Assembly (NCBI RefSeq): GCF_009469595.2
Contig: NZ_SSXV01000024.1
Span: 1-64,000, forward strand
Reading direction: 5' to 3'
DNA: 64,000 nucleotides
Source of the DNA: Thauera sp. 2A1
Lineage (GTDB): Bacteria; Pseudomonadota; Gammaproteobacteria; Burkholderiales; Rhodocyclaceae
Shown here: in pieces, positions 48,282 through 57,399 of the stretch
How positions within the stretch are numbered: the stretch's first letter is position 1
Layout: each line of letters opens with the position of its first letter
Made by a program: the position numbers and the translations under genes
Notes under the pieces: generated by a model
The model's input: only the letters and a program-made list of their open reading frames with translations
What the model was told of the DNA's origin: nothing
Databases searched by the model: none

Positions 48282-51200
48282 TCAGGCTGCCCGTTCCGAC
48301 CGGCCAGCCTCGAACCGGGCCTGCAGCTCTTCGCGACGCTTGGTCGCGCCGGCCATGCTGCGTTCCTTGACGTGGCCATAGCCACGAATCTGTTCCGGGA
48401 TGCGCGCAAGCTCGATCGCGACATCCAGCCGGTCTCGCGACAGGCCGTCGCAGATGCGGTCGATGAAGACGAAATAGTCCTTCACCAGTTCGCGCTCCTG
48501 GCGCCGCTCCGCGCTCCTGCCAAAGGGATCCAGGGCGGTGCCACGCAGGCCCTTGAAGCGGGAGAGCAGGCGGAAGGTACGCATCATCCACGGACCGTAG
48601 GCGCGCTTCTGGGGCAGGCCGTCAACGCCACGCTTCGCGAACAGGGGTGGCGCGAGGTGGAAGTTGAGCCGGTAATCCCGGCCGGGCTCGCCCTCGAACT
48701 GTTCGCGCAACTGGGCGAGGAATTCGGGCGCGCTGTGCAACCGCGCCACCTCGTACTCGTCCTTGTACGCCATGAGCTTCGCGAGGTTGCGCGCGACAGC
48801 CTCGGTCAGGGCGAGTCGGCCTTGTCCAACCACCGCTCGCTCGGCCTCTTGCACCCGCGCCACGGCCTTTCGGTAACGCTCGCCATAGACACCATTCTGA
48901 TAATCGCTGAGCAGCCTGACGCGGCGTTCGATCAGCCGGTCCAGCGACTCCGGCATAGCCAGCACCACCGCCTCACCCCGCCCCGAAGCGTCGGCCACCG
49001 GCAGTTTTCCCGCGTCGTGTGCCGCAAGCCGTCCCCACTCGAACGCCTGCTGGTTCTTTTCGACCGAGACGCCATTCAGCTCGATCGCGCGCAGCAATGC
49101 CGCCTTGCCGACCGGAATCCAGCCTTTCTGCCACGCGAACCCCAGCACGAGCGGATTGGCGTAGATCGTGTCGCCGAGCAGCCGCAGTGCAAGCGCGTTC
49201 GCGTCGATGAATTCACAGGCATCGCCCACACTGGCGCGGATGTCGCCCTCGGCCGCCGCCCCCGGAAACTTCCAGTCGGGATTCGACAGGAACTCCGCCG
49301 CCGGGGTCTGCGCGCTATTGACCACCGCTCGCGTGCGTCCCTGACGAACCTTGGAGAGCGCTTCGGCCGAAGCCGAGACGATCTCGTCGCAGCCGATCAG
49401 CACGTCGGCCTCGCCGGTAGCGATCCGGGTGGCGTGAATGGCCGCCGGGGTCGCCGCGATCTGCACGTGGCTCAACACCGCCCCGCCCTTCTGCGCGAGC
49501 CCGGTCATGTCGAGCACGGTGACGCCCTTGTGTTCCAGATGAGCCGCCATGCCCAACAGCGCACCGATCGTCACGACCCCCGTTCCGCCGACCCCCGTCA
49601 CGACGATACCGCAGGGTTTGTCCAGCCCGGGCAGTGCGGGTTCAGGCAGCGCTTCCGAGGCAGTCACCGGCGCCGACTCGCGCGCTGCGGGCTTGCGCAA
49701 TTGCGCGCCCTCGGCGGTCACGAAGCTCGGGCAAAAACCCTTCAGGCAGGAGAAGTCCTTATTGCAGCCGCTCTGATTGATCTTGCGCTTGGTGCCTAGC
49801 GGCGTTTCCAGTGGCTCCACCGACAGGCAGTTGGAGGCCACGGAGCAGTCGCCACAACCCTCGCAGACTGCCGGGTTGATGAATGCGCGGCGGGCCGGAT
49901 CAGGGTAATCGCCGCGCTTGCGGCGGCGGCGCTTCTCGGTGGCGCAGGTCTGATCGTAGATCAGGACCGACACCCCCGAACTCTCGCGCAGCTCGAGCTG
50001 CAACGCGTCAAGCTCATCCCGATGGTGCACCGTCACCGCATCCGGCAGACCGGCGCGCATCGCGTACTTCTCCGGCTCGTCGCTCACGATCAGGACCCGG
50101 CTAGCACCTTCGGCGCTCACCTGCTGCGCGATCTGCGGCACCGTCAGCACCCCGTCGACCGGCTGCCCCCCCGTCATCGCGACCGCGTCGTTGTAGAGGA
50201 TCTTGTAAGTGAGGGTCGCCTTGGCGGCGATCGCCGCGCGGATGGCGAGCAGGCCCGAATGGAAATAGGTGCCGTCACCGAGGTTCACGAAGACGTGCTT
50301 GTCGCCCGAGAAGTGCATCTGGCCGAGCCAGCTCACGCCCTCCCCGCCCATCTGCGTGAAAGTCTCGGTGCGCCGGTCCATCCACATCGCCATGTAGTGA
50401 CAACCGATGCCGGCGAGCGCGCGCGAGCCTTCCGGCACGCGGGTGGACGTGTTGTGCGGACAGCCCGAACAGAACCAGGGCTTGCGCTCGACGGTCACGC
50501 GAGGCCGCGCCGCTTCGCGCTCCTTCGCCTCGATGACATCGATGCGCGCGAACACGCGGGCGCGAAGGTCTTCGGGCAGCCCCACGCGCTCCAGTCGCGC
50601 GGCGATGGCCTTCGCGATGATCGCCGGCGACAGCTCGTAGCGCGCCGGAAGCAGCCATTGCCCACGCGGCACCGACCACTCGCCCCCCGAGTTGTCGCGC
50701 TCGTCGAATTTGCCGTAGACGCGCGGGCGGACGTCGTCGCGCCAGTTGTACAGTTCCTCCTTGAGGGCGTACTCGAGAATCTGGCGCTTCTCCTCGACCA
50801 CCAGGATTTCTTCCAGTCCGGTCGCAAACGCGCGCGCATTGTGGGCGTCGAGCGGCCACACGCAGCCCACCTTGAAGAGGCGGATGCCGATCCGTCGACA
50901 GGCATCGTCGTCCAAACCCAGGTCCGTCAGCGCCTGACGCACGTCGAGATAGGCTTTGCCTGCCGCCATGATCCCGAAGCGCGCGTCGGGCGAATCGATC
51001 ACGATACGGTTGAGCTTGTTCGCGCGGACGTATTCGAGCGCCGCATACCACTTGTAATCGAGCATGCGCGCTTCCTGCGCGAGCGGCGTATCCGGCCAGC
51101 GGATATTGAGCCCGCCTTCAGGCATTGCGAAGCTATCCGGAATGACGATCTGCAGGCGGTCCGGATCGATCTCGACCGATGCGGACGACTCGACGACATC

Positions 51201-51842
51201 GGTGACGCACTTCATCGACACCCACAACCCGGAGTAGCGGCTCATCGCCCAGCCATGCAGGCCGAAGTCGAGATACTCCTGCACGTTCGCCGGGTACAGC
51301 ACCGGAATGCCACAGGCGATCAGCAGGTGTTCCGACTGATGCGCGACCGACGACGACTTCGCCGCATGGTCGTCGCCGGCGAGCATCAGCACGCCGCCAT
51401 GGGGCGAGGTCCCTGCGGCGTTCGCGTGCTTCAGCACGTCGGCCGAGCGGTCCACGCCCGGCCCCTTGCCATACCACATGCCGAATACCCCGTCGCGCTG
51501 GGCGTTGGGGTAAAGATTCACCTGCTGCGTGCCCCACACGGCGGTCGCAGCGAGGTCTTCGTTGAGGCCGGGCTGAAAGACTACGTCGTGGGAGGCAAGA
51601 TGCTTTTTCGCCTTCCACAGCGCCATGTCCAGCCCGCCCAGCGGCGAGCCGCGATAGCCCGAAATGTAGCCGCCGGTGTTCAGCCCCGCGCGCCGGTCGC
51701 GCTCCTTCTGCAGCATGGGCAGGCGCGCCAAGGCCTGAGTACCGCTCAGGTAGATGCGTCCGGACTCCTGGGTGTACTTGTCCTCCAGCGTGACCGAAAG
51801 CAGTGCATCCCTCGCCTCGGCAGACAGCGGTGAGTTCATCAT
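48282..51842 (-). CDS. Indolepyruvate ferredoxin oxidoreductase, fused form
   Basis: 1186 residues combining the alpha-type and gamma-type domains of 2-oxoacid:ferredoxin oxidoreductases. It begins with SGYRGSPLGGLDMALW (pyrimidine domain). A TPP-binding region contains GIGCHYMAMWMDRRTETFTQMGGEGVSW and NLGDGTYFHSGLLAIRAAI. A cysteine-rich cluster region has CEGCGDCSVASNC and CNKDFSCLKGFCPSF. The gamma domain is GIVVTGVGGTGVVTIGALLGMAAHLE. It oxidises aryl-pyruvates to aryl-acetyl-CoA, reducing a ferredoxin. Here it could handle a 2-oxoacid fragment of the route. It lies next to EtfAB and is divergent from the LysR gene with operator copy 8 between. Confidence 0.93.
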   Translation of the reverse strand: MMNSPLSAEARDALLSVTLEDKYTQESGRIYLSGTQALARLPMLQKERDRRAGLNTGGYISGYRGSPLGGLDMALWKAKKHLASHDVVFQPGLNEDLAATAVWGTQQVNLYPNAQRDGVFGMWYGKGPGVDRSADVLKHANAAGTSPHGGVLMLAGDDHAAKSSSVAHQSEHLLIACGIPVLYPANVQEYLDFGLHGWAMSRYSGLWVSMKCVTDVVESSASVEIDPDRLQIVIPDSFAMPEGGLNIRWPDTPLAQEARMLDYKWYAALEYVRANKLNRIVIDSPDARFGIMAAGKAYLDVRQALTDLGLDDDACRRIGIRLFKVGCVWPLDAHNARAFATGLEEILVVEEKRQILEYALKEELYNWRDDVRPRVYGKFDERDNSGGEWSVPRGQWLLPARYELSPAIIAKAIAARLERVGLPEDLRARVFARIDVIEAKEREAARPRVTVERKPWFCSGCPHNTSTRVPEGSRALAGIGCHYMAMWMDRRTETFTQMGGEGVSWLGQMHFSGDKHVFVNLGDGTYFHSGLLAIRAAIAAKATLTYKILYNDAVAMTGGQPVDGVLTVPQIAQQVSAEGASRVLIVSDEPEKYAMRAGLPDAVTVHHRDELDALQLELRESSGVSVLIYDQTCATEKRRRRKRGDYPDPARRAFINPAVCEGCGDCSVASNCLSVEPLETPLGTKRKINQSGCNKDFSCLKGFCPSFVTAEGAQLRKPAARESAPVTASEALPEPALPGLDKPCGIVVTGVGGTGVVTIGALLGMAAHLEHKGVTVLDMTGLAQKGGAVLSHVQIAATPAAIHATRIATGEADVLIGCDEIVSASAEALSKVRQGRTRAVVNSAQTPAAEFLSNPDWKFPGAAAEGDIRASVGDACEFIDANALALRLLGDTIYANPLVLGFAWQKGWIPVGKAALLRAIELNGVSVEKNQQAFEWGRLAAHDAGKLPVADASGRGEAVVLAMPESLDRLIERRVRLLSDYQNGVYGERYRKAVARVQEAERAVVGQGRLALTEAVARNLAKLMAYKDEYEVARLHSAPEFLAQLREQFEGEPGRDYRLNFHLAPPLFAKRGVDGLPQKRAYGPWMMRTFRLLSRFKGLRGTALDPFGRSAERRQERELVKDYFVFIDRICDGLSRDRLDVAIELARIPEQIRGYGHVKERSMAGATKRREELQARFEAGRSERAA

Positions 51843-51865
51843 CCCCTCCAGACTCTCTATTTATA

Positions 51866-51892
51866 TCGACACATAGTACGAATCTGTCTATG
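51866..51892. promoter_or_regulatory. Island operator, copy 8 (divergent promoter)
   Basis: TCGACA-CATAGTACGAATC-TGTCTATG, between the ferredoxin oxidoreductase (51842, minus) and LysR (51937, plus). It shares AATC-TGT-CTATG with the right arms at 26503 and 36016, and ACATAG / CTATGT arms add a second dyad. Confidence 0.6.
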
Positions 51893-51936
51893 TATCGTAA
51901 AATCACCAATACTGAGTTCTGGTATTAGGAAAACGG

Positions 51937-52848
51937 ATGCCGGTCGACAACAATGTCACCCTGCGCCAGCTGCGCTACTTCATCGCCGCCGCGGAGACCG
52001 GCCAGTTCTCGATGGCCGCCACGCGCGCCCACGTTTCGCAATCGGCCATCACCAATGCGGTGCTGCTCCTGGAAGAATCGCTGGGGGTGCGCCTGTTCGA
52101 CCGCAAACCCCACGGCGTGGGCCTCACCGCCGAGGGGCACAGCTTCTATCGACGCACGCGCGACATCCTCGACGCGCTCGAAGACGCTCTGCGCGAACCG
52201 CGCTTCCAGGCCCACCACCTGAAAGGCGCGATCCGCATCGGTGCTTCGTACACCGTGCTCGGCTATTTCCTGCCCCCGCTGCTCGCCCGCTTTCGCGCGA
52301 ACTATCCGGACGTCGAACTCGACCTCCACGACATGAACCGCGAAGCCATCGAAGCCGGCGTCGCGGCCGGCGATATCGAGTTGGGCGTGGTGATCCTGTC
52401 CAACGTCGTCGAGCGCGAACGCTTCGGCCACCACGTGCTGCTGCGCTCCCGCCGCCAGCTATGGACTTCGGCCGCCCACCCGCTCCTGCAAAAAGACAAC
52501 GCGGCCCTCGCCGACGTCGCTGCCTATCCCTACATCCAGGTCACCGTTGACGAAGGCGAACTGTCGACGCAGCGTTATTGGGCAGCCAAGGGCATTCAGC
52601 CCGACATCGCGTTTCGCACCGGCTCGGTCGAAGCGCTGCGCGGGCTCGTCGCGCACGGCTTCGGCGTCACCATCCTGTCCGACATGGTGTATCGGCCGTG
52701 GTCGCTGGAAGGCAAGAAGATCGAGGCCCGCCCCATTCTCGATGTGGTACCCGACATGGAAGTCGGGCTGATCTGGCGGCACGACGGCACGCTGGAACGA
52801 TCCGCCGACGCGTTCAGGCAGTTCCTGATACAGGCTTGCGGGAGCTGA
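51937..52848 (+). CDS. LysR-family transcriptional regulator
   Basis: 303 residues. An N-terminal helix-turn-helix (LRQLRYFIAAAETGQFSMAATRAHVSQSAITNAVLLLEESLGVRLFDRKPHGVGLT) precedes a substrate-binding effector domain with the usual LYD-like GFGVTILSDMVYRPWSLEG segment. It is divergently transcribed from the ferredoxin oxidoreductase, the classical LysR-target arrangement. Effector unknown. Confidence 0.94.
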   Translation: MPVDNNVTLRQLRYFIAAAETGQFSMAATRAHVSQSAITNAVLLLEESLGVRLFDRKPHGVGLTAEGHSFYRRTRDILDALEDALREPRFQAHHLKGAIRIGASYTVLGYFLPPLLARFRANYPDVELDLHDMNREAIEAGVAAGDIELGVVILSNVVERERFGHHVLLRSRRQLWTSAAHPLLQKDNAALADVAAYPYIQVTVDEGELSTQRYWAAKGIQPDIAFRTGSVEALRGLVAHGFGVTILSDMVYRPWSLEGKKIEARPILDVVPDMEVGLIWRHDGTLERSADAFRQFLIQACGS

Positions 52849-53102
52849 GCGGCGCGGCGGTCGTTACGGGCACGTCAGACGGGATGGTCTAGCGGCGACG
52901 GTCGGACGACAAGTACTCGGCCGGAGCGGACCCTGAGGCACCACCATCGACCGACTGCAATTAAACCAAATTCAGCTATTGAGCATGCTTGGCATGAACG
53001 AACAGCCACATTATTGAATACTCGATGAACCCCACTAGTCCCGTTCGCGGAAAATCAACTCCGTTCCGCTTTTTCGATTTGCTCACAATCCCGCTCTGGC
53101 AG
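52849..53102. other. Spacer at the left edge of the AT-richer module
   Basis: Base composition drops from GC-rich to clearly AT-richer around 52940-53000, marking the edge of an acquired segment. No gene, tRNA or direct repeat is evident. Confidence 0.5.
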
Positions 53103-54230
53103 TCAAAGAACTGTTATGCGCTCGGACCCACAAAAAACAGAATACAAAAGAATGACAAGCCTCCTCCATGTATCGGCAACGTTATCCGCACAGCGTTCGG
53201 TAACCGAGAAGAAGTCTGAACGCCTGACAGCTCGAGCGAGGATTTGGTCCGACAGTGGGGGCACTACATATGATGAACAGTCGCGCTTCTTTGCGCATTG
53301 TGCCCCGGATGTACAAGTTCGCTTCCCGCATATCTCGGTCCAGAATATTGATTCAGCTGAATTCTGACTGAGTTCGAAGCATCTGACACCAGACTTAATT
53401 GGCACAAACTTCCAGTGGGATGATGTTGAGAACTGCTTTTCAATCTGCTCGAACCTTTGGGCCTGTACTGGGTCCATTTCTTTAGCGATTGACCGAATCT
53501 CCGCGCGAGGAATACAGTTCTCTATTGTGCGAACATCAAGAACGTGAGCCTCAAGTAGCGGCGATACAGGCTTAGCCTCCGCTTCTTTAACTAAGGCTAG
53601 CGCGGTTCCACCATGGGCAGATCCCGGGTAGCGGCAATCGCTGTCGGCGATCGCTGCTCCCAGACGGTCAGACCGCGCCTTGTGGTATGCAAAAAGGCCA
53701 GACAGGGTATGCCCGCCGCCAGGCGCGATGTCGTATCGCAGCGGAACAGCCTTTAGCCAAGCGAGATCCGGGAGGACTTTGGCATTAGCAATGGATTGCG
53801 CCAGCTTCACATAGCACAAGCCATCATTCAAATTCTCCACCATGAGTATCGGTGCGCTTAATAAAGAGCTATGCTGTTCAACTGACTTTGCCGGCAAGAT
53901 AATTTCCTCTCGGCCGTTTTCAATTACGCGAGACGGAAGTGAAGATTCGCAGGCGGCTATTAACCGTATCGCACGCGTTGAGAATTTATTTACTACCCCC
54001 AATTGGGGCAAGCGTTCCTCAGCGCGAGCTAATATTGACGCTGATCTAGTGTCAAGACTCTTGTGAAACGCACGAAGGCGCCGGTATACGTTTCGCTCCG
54101 CGAAGAGTATATGATTTCCTTCCCTGACTTGCTGTGCGCATATCGTCAACGCAGTCAAGACGGCGCTGGAACTCGGTTTAATTGACTCTAATTCGGACGC
54201 GAGCGACTCATCCAAGATGATCAACATCAA
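53103..54230 (-). CDS. TOPRIM/DUF4435-like protein, putative nuclease partner
   Basis: 375 residues. A central region has the order expected of a TOPRIM domain: a hydrophobic strand ending in Glu, PILMVENLND (E132), a glycine-rich segment GGGHTLSGLF, then a DxD strand AAIADSDCRY (D196, D198), and later DVRTIENCIPR, like the (H/R)xIENYL motif of DUF4435 proteins. The N-terminal 120 residues and the Cys-rich tail are unassigned. The ATG overlaps the stop of the ATPase gene by four bases. Such ATPase plus TOPRIM pairs occur in OLD- and PARIS-like antiphage systems. Function here is inferred. Confidence 0.75.
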   Translation of the reverse strand: MMLIILDESLASELESIKPSSSAVLTALTICAQQVREGNHILFAERNVYRRLRAFHKSLDTRSASILARAEERLPQLGVVNKFSTRAIRLIAACESSLPSRVIENGREEIILPAKSVEQHSSLLSAPILMVENLNDGLCYVKLAQSIANAKVLPDLAWLKAVPLRYDIAPGGGHTLSGLFAYHKARSDRLGAAIADSDCRYPGSAHGGTALALVKEAEAKPVSPLLEAHVLDVRTIENCIPRAEIRSIAKEMDPVQAQRFEQIEKQFSTSSHWKFVPIKSGVRCFELSQNSAESIFWTEICGKRTCTSGAQCAKKRDCSSYVVPPLSDQILARAVRRSDFFSVTERCADNVADTWRRLVILLYSVFCGSERITVL

Positions 54231-55771
54231 TAATCTGCCTCAAAAAATCCGTAGGGCCAGTTCGAAATAAACCCCTCGTTGTCGAAACTTCCTGTCTCTA
54301 CAGATGTGGGCAAGGCAAAGCCTGGCTTGTCGAAAAGAACCACTGCAATGGCATCTGGGTCCATCTTGGACTCGCTGACTCGTCGCCCCAAGCGATTGAT
54401 GATTTGCTCGCTGTGCGTTTCGATGATAAGGCGTAGATCTATGCCGTTCTCGCGCGCGAGCTTAACCGATTGGCAAAAGAGGTCGGCCAAGACTGCTTGC
54501 AGCCTTGGATGCAAATGTAATTCAGGCTGCTCAATTGCGACAAGCACAGTAGTCGTCGAAAGTGCTCTATGAACTCCACCGCGCGCGTTCAGCAGTGTCC
54601 AGATTTGCATCAGAACCGGGATCATCTGGGAGAACCCAAAGCCGGTATCCGCCAAATTGAACGAGCTGACTCCGGATTGCTCACTTGGGTCACGCACGAC
54701 CATTGAAATGTGACCGGACGTCGCAACGGTGTCCACCACGTAACCAAAATGCTCGCTCATCCACGCCATAAATCGCTGCTTGTCTGCAGGGGACAAGTTG
54801 TGAAGAAACATTGCGACGTTTTGACCTTGTGGATCGATCTCGCCAAGAGCCAACCCTTGCCTTCGATAATAGCGTTCAGCAGATGCCCGAATTGGAGTAA
54901 TGTAACGAACTTGGGAACATTGGCTGCTAAAAAAATTCCCTGCGATCTGGATTAACTCTGGAATACGGGTGCCAATGATCCAATCGCGAAGAGTCTTGAA
55001 TAATGGGCTTTCGGTATTCCAATTTTGGGTTGTGCGTTGCCAGATGGAATCCGCACCTGGAGGATGCGTGACGTAATTTAAAACGTTATCGAGAGGGGCT
55101 TGCATTAGGCTACGCGCCAAGTAAGCAACACGATCCGACTGCGATTTTCCGTGGGTGTTGGCGCGTGTAAATGCGAATATATACCGCGAAAATGGATCTA
55201 ATTGAGCAGGACCATCATCTCGAAAAATCAGGTTTGGGAAGCAAGCTGACCAATTTGAAACAACTAGCTTTCCCTGCACCATGTCAGAGTAATCAACGTT
55301 ATTGATTAGCAGCTTAGTGACCGATGTGTCGTTTATGTGCAGCAGTACTTCGTGCTGCAGGAAAGTGAGTTTGAATTCGTGCTGCTTCGTGCCGCCCTGA
55401 GGTTTTAGGTATCGTACCGATACGGTCACAGGCGTCGACTCTTTCACCGCAGACGCTCTGTATGTGACTAACCCTCGTCTTCGATTTTCAATTGAAGACT
55501 TGTCAACGTTAAAAGTAACGTCAAAACCCAGCGCCTCCGGTACACCGATTTGCGATGCCGCCTCCTCAGCGCTACCGAAATCTACAAAACGACCAAACCA
55601 GAGTAGCGGCTCTCTGGCCAATACTTCCGCGGTTTGCTTGAGCAGAGGAAAAAAGCGAAGAAAAGTGCTCTTACCAGAGCTATTTTGGCCAACGAGGACT
55701 GTAATCGGAGCAATGCGAACTGGACCACTATCTACAAGGCTACGAATATTTACGAGTCGAATGCAATCCAT
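54227..55771 (-). CDS. AAA/ABC-type ATPase, DUF3696 group (OLD-like), putative defence ATPase
   Basis: 514 residues. Walker A is GQNSSGKST (ITVLVGQNSSGKSTFLRFFPLL). Walker B is VLVAIEQPELHLHP, and the switch His is in LIIETHSEQII. The signature-like segment DTGFGFSQMIPVL precedes Walker B. The C-terminus GFISNWPYGFFEADY is the DUF3696 ending. These SMC/Rad50-like ATPases dimerise around ATP and control a partner effector. It is co-transcribed and overlapping with the TOPRIM-like gene. The gene is visibly poorer in GC than the catabolic genes on both sides, so the pair was probably acquired separately. Confidence 0.85.
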   Translation of the reverse strand: MDCIRLVNIRSLVDSGPVRIAPITVLVGQNSSGKSTFLRFFPLLKQTAEVLAREPLLWFGRFVDFGSAEEAASQIGVPEALGFDVTFNVDKSSIENRRRGLVTYRASAVKESTPVTVSVRYLKPQGGTKQHEFKLTFLQHEVLLHINDTSVTKLLINNVDYSDMVQGKLVVSNWSACFPNLIFRDDGPAQLDPFSRYIFAFTRANTHGKSQSDRVAYLARSLMQAPLDNVLNYVTHPPGADSIWQRTTQNWNTESPLFKTLRDWIIGTRIPELIQIAGNFFSSQCSQVRYITPIRASAERYYRRQGLALGEIDPQGQNVAMFLHNLSPADKQRFMAWMSEHFGYVVDTVATSGHISMVVRDPSEQSGVSSFNLADTGFGFSQMIPVLMQIWTLLNARGGVHRALSTTTVLVAIEQPELHLHPRLQAVLADLFCQSVKLARENGIDLRLIIETHSEQIINRLGRRVSESKMDPDAIAVVLFDKPGFALPTSVETGSFDNEGFISNWPYGFFEADY

Positions 55772-56143
55772 GACTTTCCAATGCCCCTGTCCGGATGAGG
55801 ATACTGGCTAAATTATCTCAGGGGGATATTGTAGTCGGCCAAAGACGATCCAGCACGAAGAATTCAGGGCCACGGGGAAATGCAGCACCGCGTTGGTTGG
55901 CAGGACCGGTTGAGAAGCCACGTCGGTACGAGGGGTAGTCGAAGGTCAGTTGTTCGACACATTGCTGACGTAGCATCACGCGACGTCGGACGTCGGCATT
56001 GGCCGAACGACGGTCAGTGCGCAGGGAACATCACAACTGAGTGATGAATGGTCGCACAAAGTGCACTTTGGATACCGCAGCCGACGTCACCGACCTAACC
56101 CGGCTCTGCCATAGCCACCGCAGCGCGCCTACCTAGCCGACTT
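55772..56143. other. Intergenic region, right border of the AT-richer module
   Basis: About 370 bases. GC rises again from about 55850. No ORF with coding character, no clear terminator and no repeat matching the left border were seen. A promoter for the ATPase pair is expected just upstream of 55771. Confidence 0.5.
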
Positions 56144-56578
56144 TCAGGTCGTCACCGCGCGCTTCAGGACCAGCGGCACGCCCCCCGTACTGCGCTTGAC
56201 CATCCATTGCGCCAGCGCCGAATCCATGTAGGTCGCATGGCCCGGGAACCACTCCTCGAGCGCGACCGCGAGGCGGCGCCCGACCTCGATGTTGCCCGCC
56301 GCGACCATCTGCTGCACTTCGCGCACCGACGCCATGACCTTCTCGTGTTCCTCGATGTGGCAGTCCCGCGCCGGGAAGTTTCCCGCGGACATCCAGGCGG
56401 CTTCCTCCGCGAAGTGGTGCTCGGCGTGGGCGGCGAAACGGTCGAGCAGCGCCGGGAAGACTTCGTCTCCGACGACCTGCATGGCGTGCACGAGCTCGAC
56501 GAACTCGTGGTGGATGTCGTCCATCGGCCCATAGCCGAGGAGGAATTCGTCGCTCCAGGGGGTCGCCTGCTCGCTCAT
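56144..56578 (-). CDS. Bacteriohemerythrin
   Basis: 144 residues, a single four-helix hemerythrin with the di-iron ligand series DDIHHEFVEL, HAEHHFAEEAAW, HIEEHEKVM and HATYMD. The start MSEQATPWSDEFLLGYGPMD is typical. It binds O2 reversibly in the cytoplasm and may buffer or deliver O2 in micro-oxic growth, which would suit a cell running several oxygenases. It follows GTP cyclohydrolase I by 13 bp. Confidence 0.94.
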   Translation of the reverse strand: MSEQATPWSDEFLLGYGPMDDIHHEFVELVHAMQVVGDEVFPALLDRFAAHAEHHFAEEAAWMSAGNFPARDCHIEEHEKVMASVREVQQMVAAGNIEVGRRLAVALEEWFPGHATYMDSALAQWMVKRSTGGVPLVLKRAVTT

Positions 56579-56591
56579 TTCCGGTCTCCGT

Positions 56592-57230
56592 TCAGGTATT
56601 CGGCAGGCCGCGCGGGCCGCCCATGCCGATCATCGCGAGGAATTCGCGGCGCGTCGAGGCGTCTTCGCGAAACGCGCCGACCATCCGGCTGGTGACGAGG
56701 CCTGCGCCGGGCTTGTGCACCCCGCGCGTGGTCATGCACTGGTGGGACGCCTCGATGACAACCGCGACGCCCTTGGGTTGCAGCACGGAGTGCAGCGTGT
56801 CGGCGATCTGCACCGTCATTTTTTCCTGGATCTGCAGGCGTTTTGCGTAGATCTCGACCAGCCGCGCGAGCTTGGAGATGCCGACCACGCGGTGGTTCGG
56901 GAGGTAACCGATGTGCGCCTTGCCGATGATCGGCGCCATGTGGTGCTCGCAGTGGCTTTCGAAGCGGATGTCGTTCATGACGATCATCTCGTCGTAGCCC
57001 TCGACCTCGGAGAAGGTGCGAGCCAGGATTTCGGCCGGGTCCTGCGAATAGCCGGCGAAGAATTCTTCGTAGGCGCGCACGACGCGCGAGGGCGTATCGA
57101 CGAGCCCCTCGCGGCCCGGTTCGTCGCCGGCCCAGCGGATAAGGGTGCGTACGGCGTCTTCCGCCGCCTCGCGCGATACGCCACCGCGCAGGTCCGCGTC
57201 ACCGGCGTCGTCGGTTTGCCCTTCTTTCAT
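56592..57230 (-). CDS. folE: GTP cyclohydrolase I
   Basis: 212 residues with the zinc and active-site signature FESHCEHHMAPIIGKAHIGYLP, KLARLVEIYAKRLQIQEKMT, and HQCMTTRGVHKPGAG, which supplies the third zinc Cys. The enzyme makes dihydroneopterin triphosphate for folate or pterin synthesis. Its place between catabolic genes and a hemerythrin is odd for a folate gene, and it may be a second copy serving a pterin cofactor. Whether the genome has another folE cannot be seen here. Confidence 0.95.
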   Translation of the reverse strand: MKEGQTDDAGDADLRGGVSREAAEDAVRTLIRWAGDEPGREGLVDTPSRVVRAYEEFFAGYSQDPAEILARTFSEVEGYDEMIVMNDIRFESHCEHHMAPIIGKAHIGYLPNHRVVGISKLARLVEIYAKRLQIQEKMTVQIADTLHSVLQPKGVAVVIEASHQCMTTRGVHKPGAGLVTSRMVGAFREDASTRREFLAMIGMGGPRGLPNT

Positions 57231-57399
57231 GCTGCGTTCTCCCGTTTGTCCTGCGGCGTGCGGGGGCGCCCGTGACGCAGGGCGTCCCCACAGAAGAAAG
57301 AGCGGGACCGTGTTGCCGAGGTCCCGTAAACCGGCAGCGCACCGCGCACCGTCGGAGGAGAAGACATAATCTGCGTCACGCCCGCGCGGTCTGGTCTGC

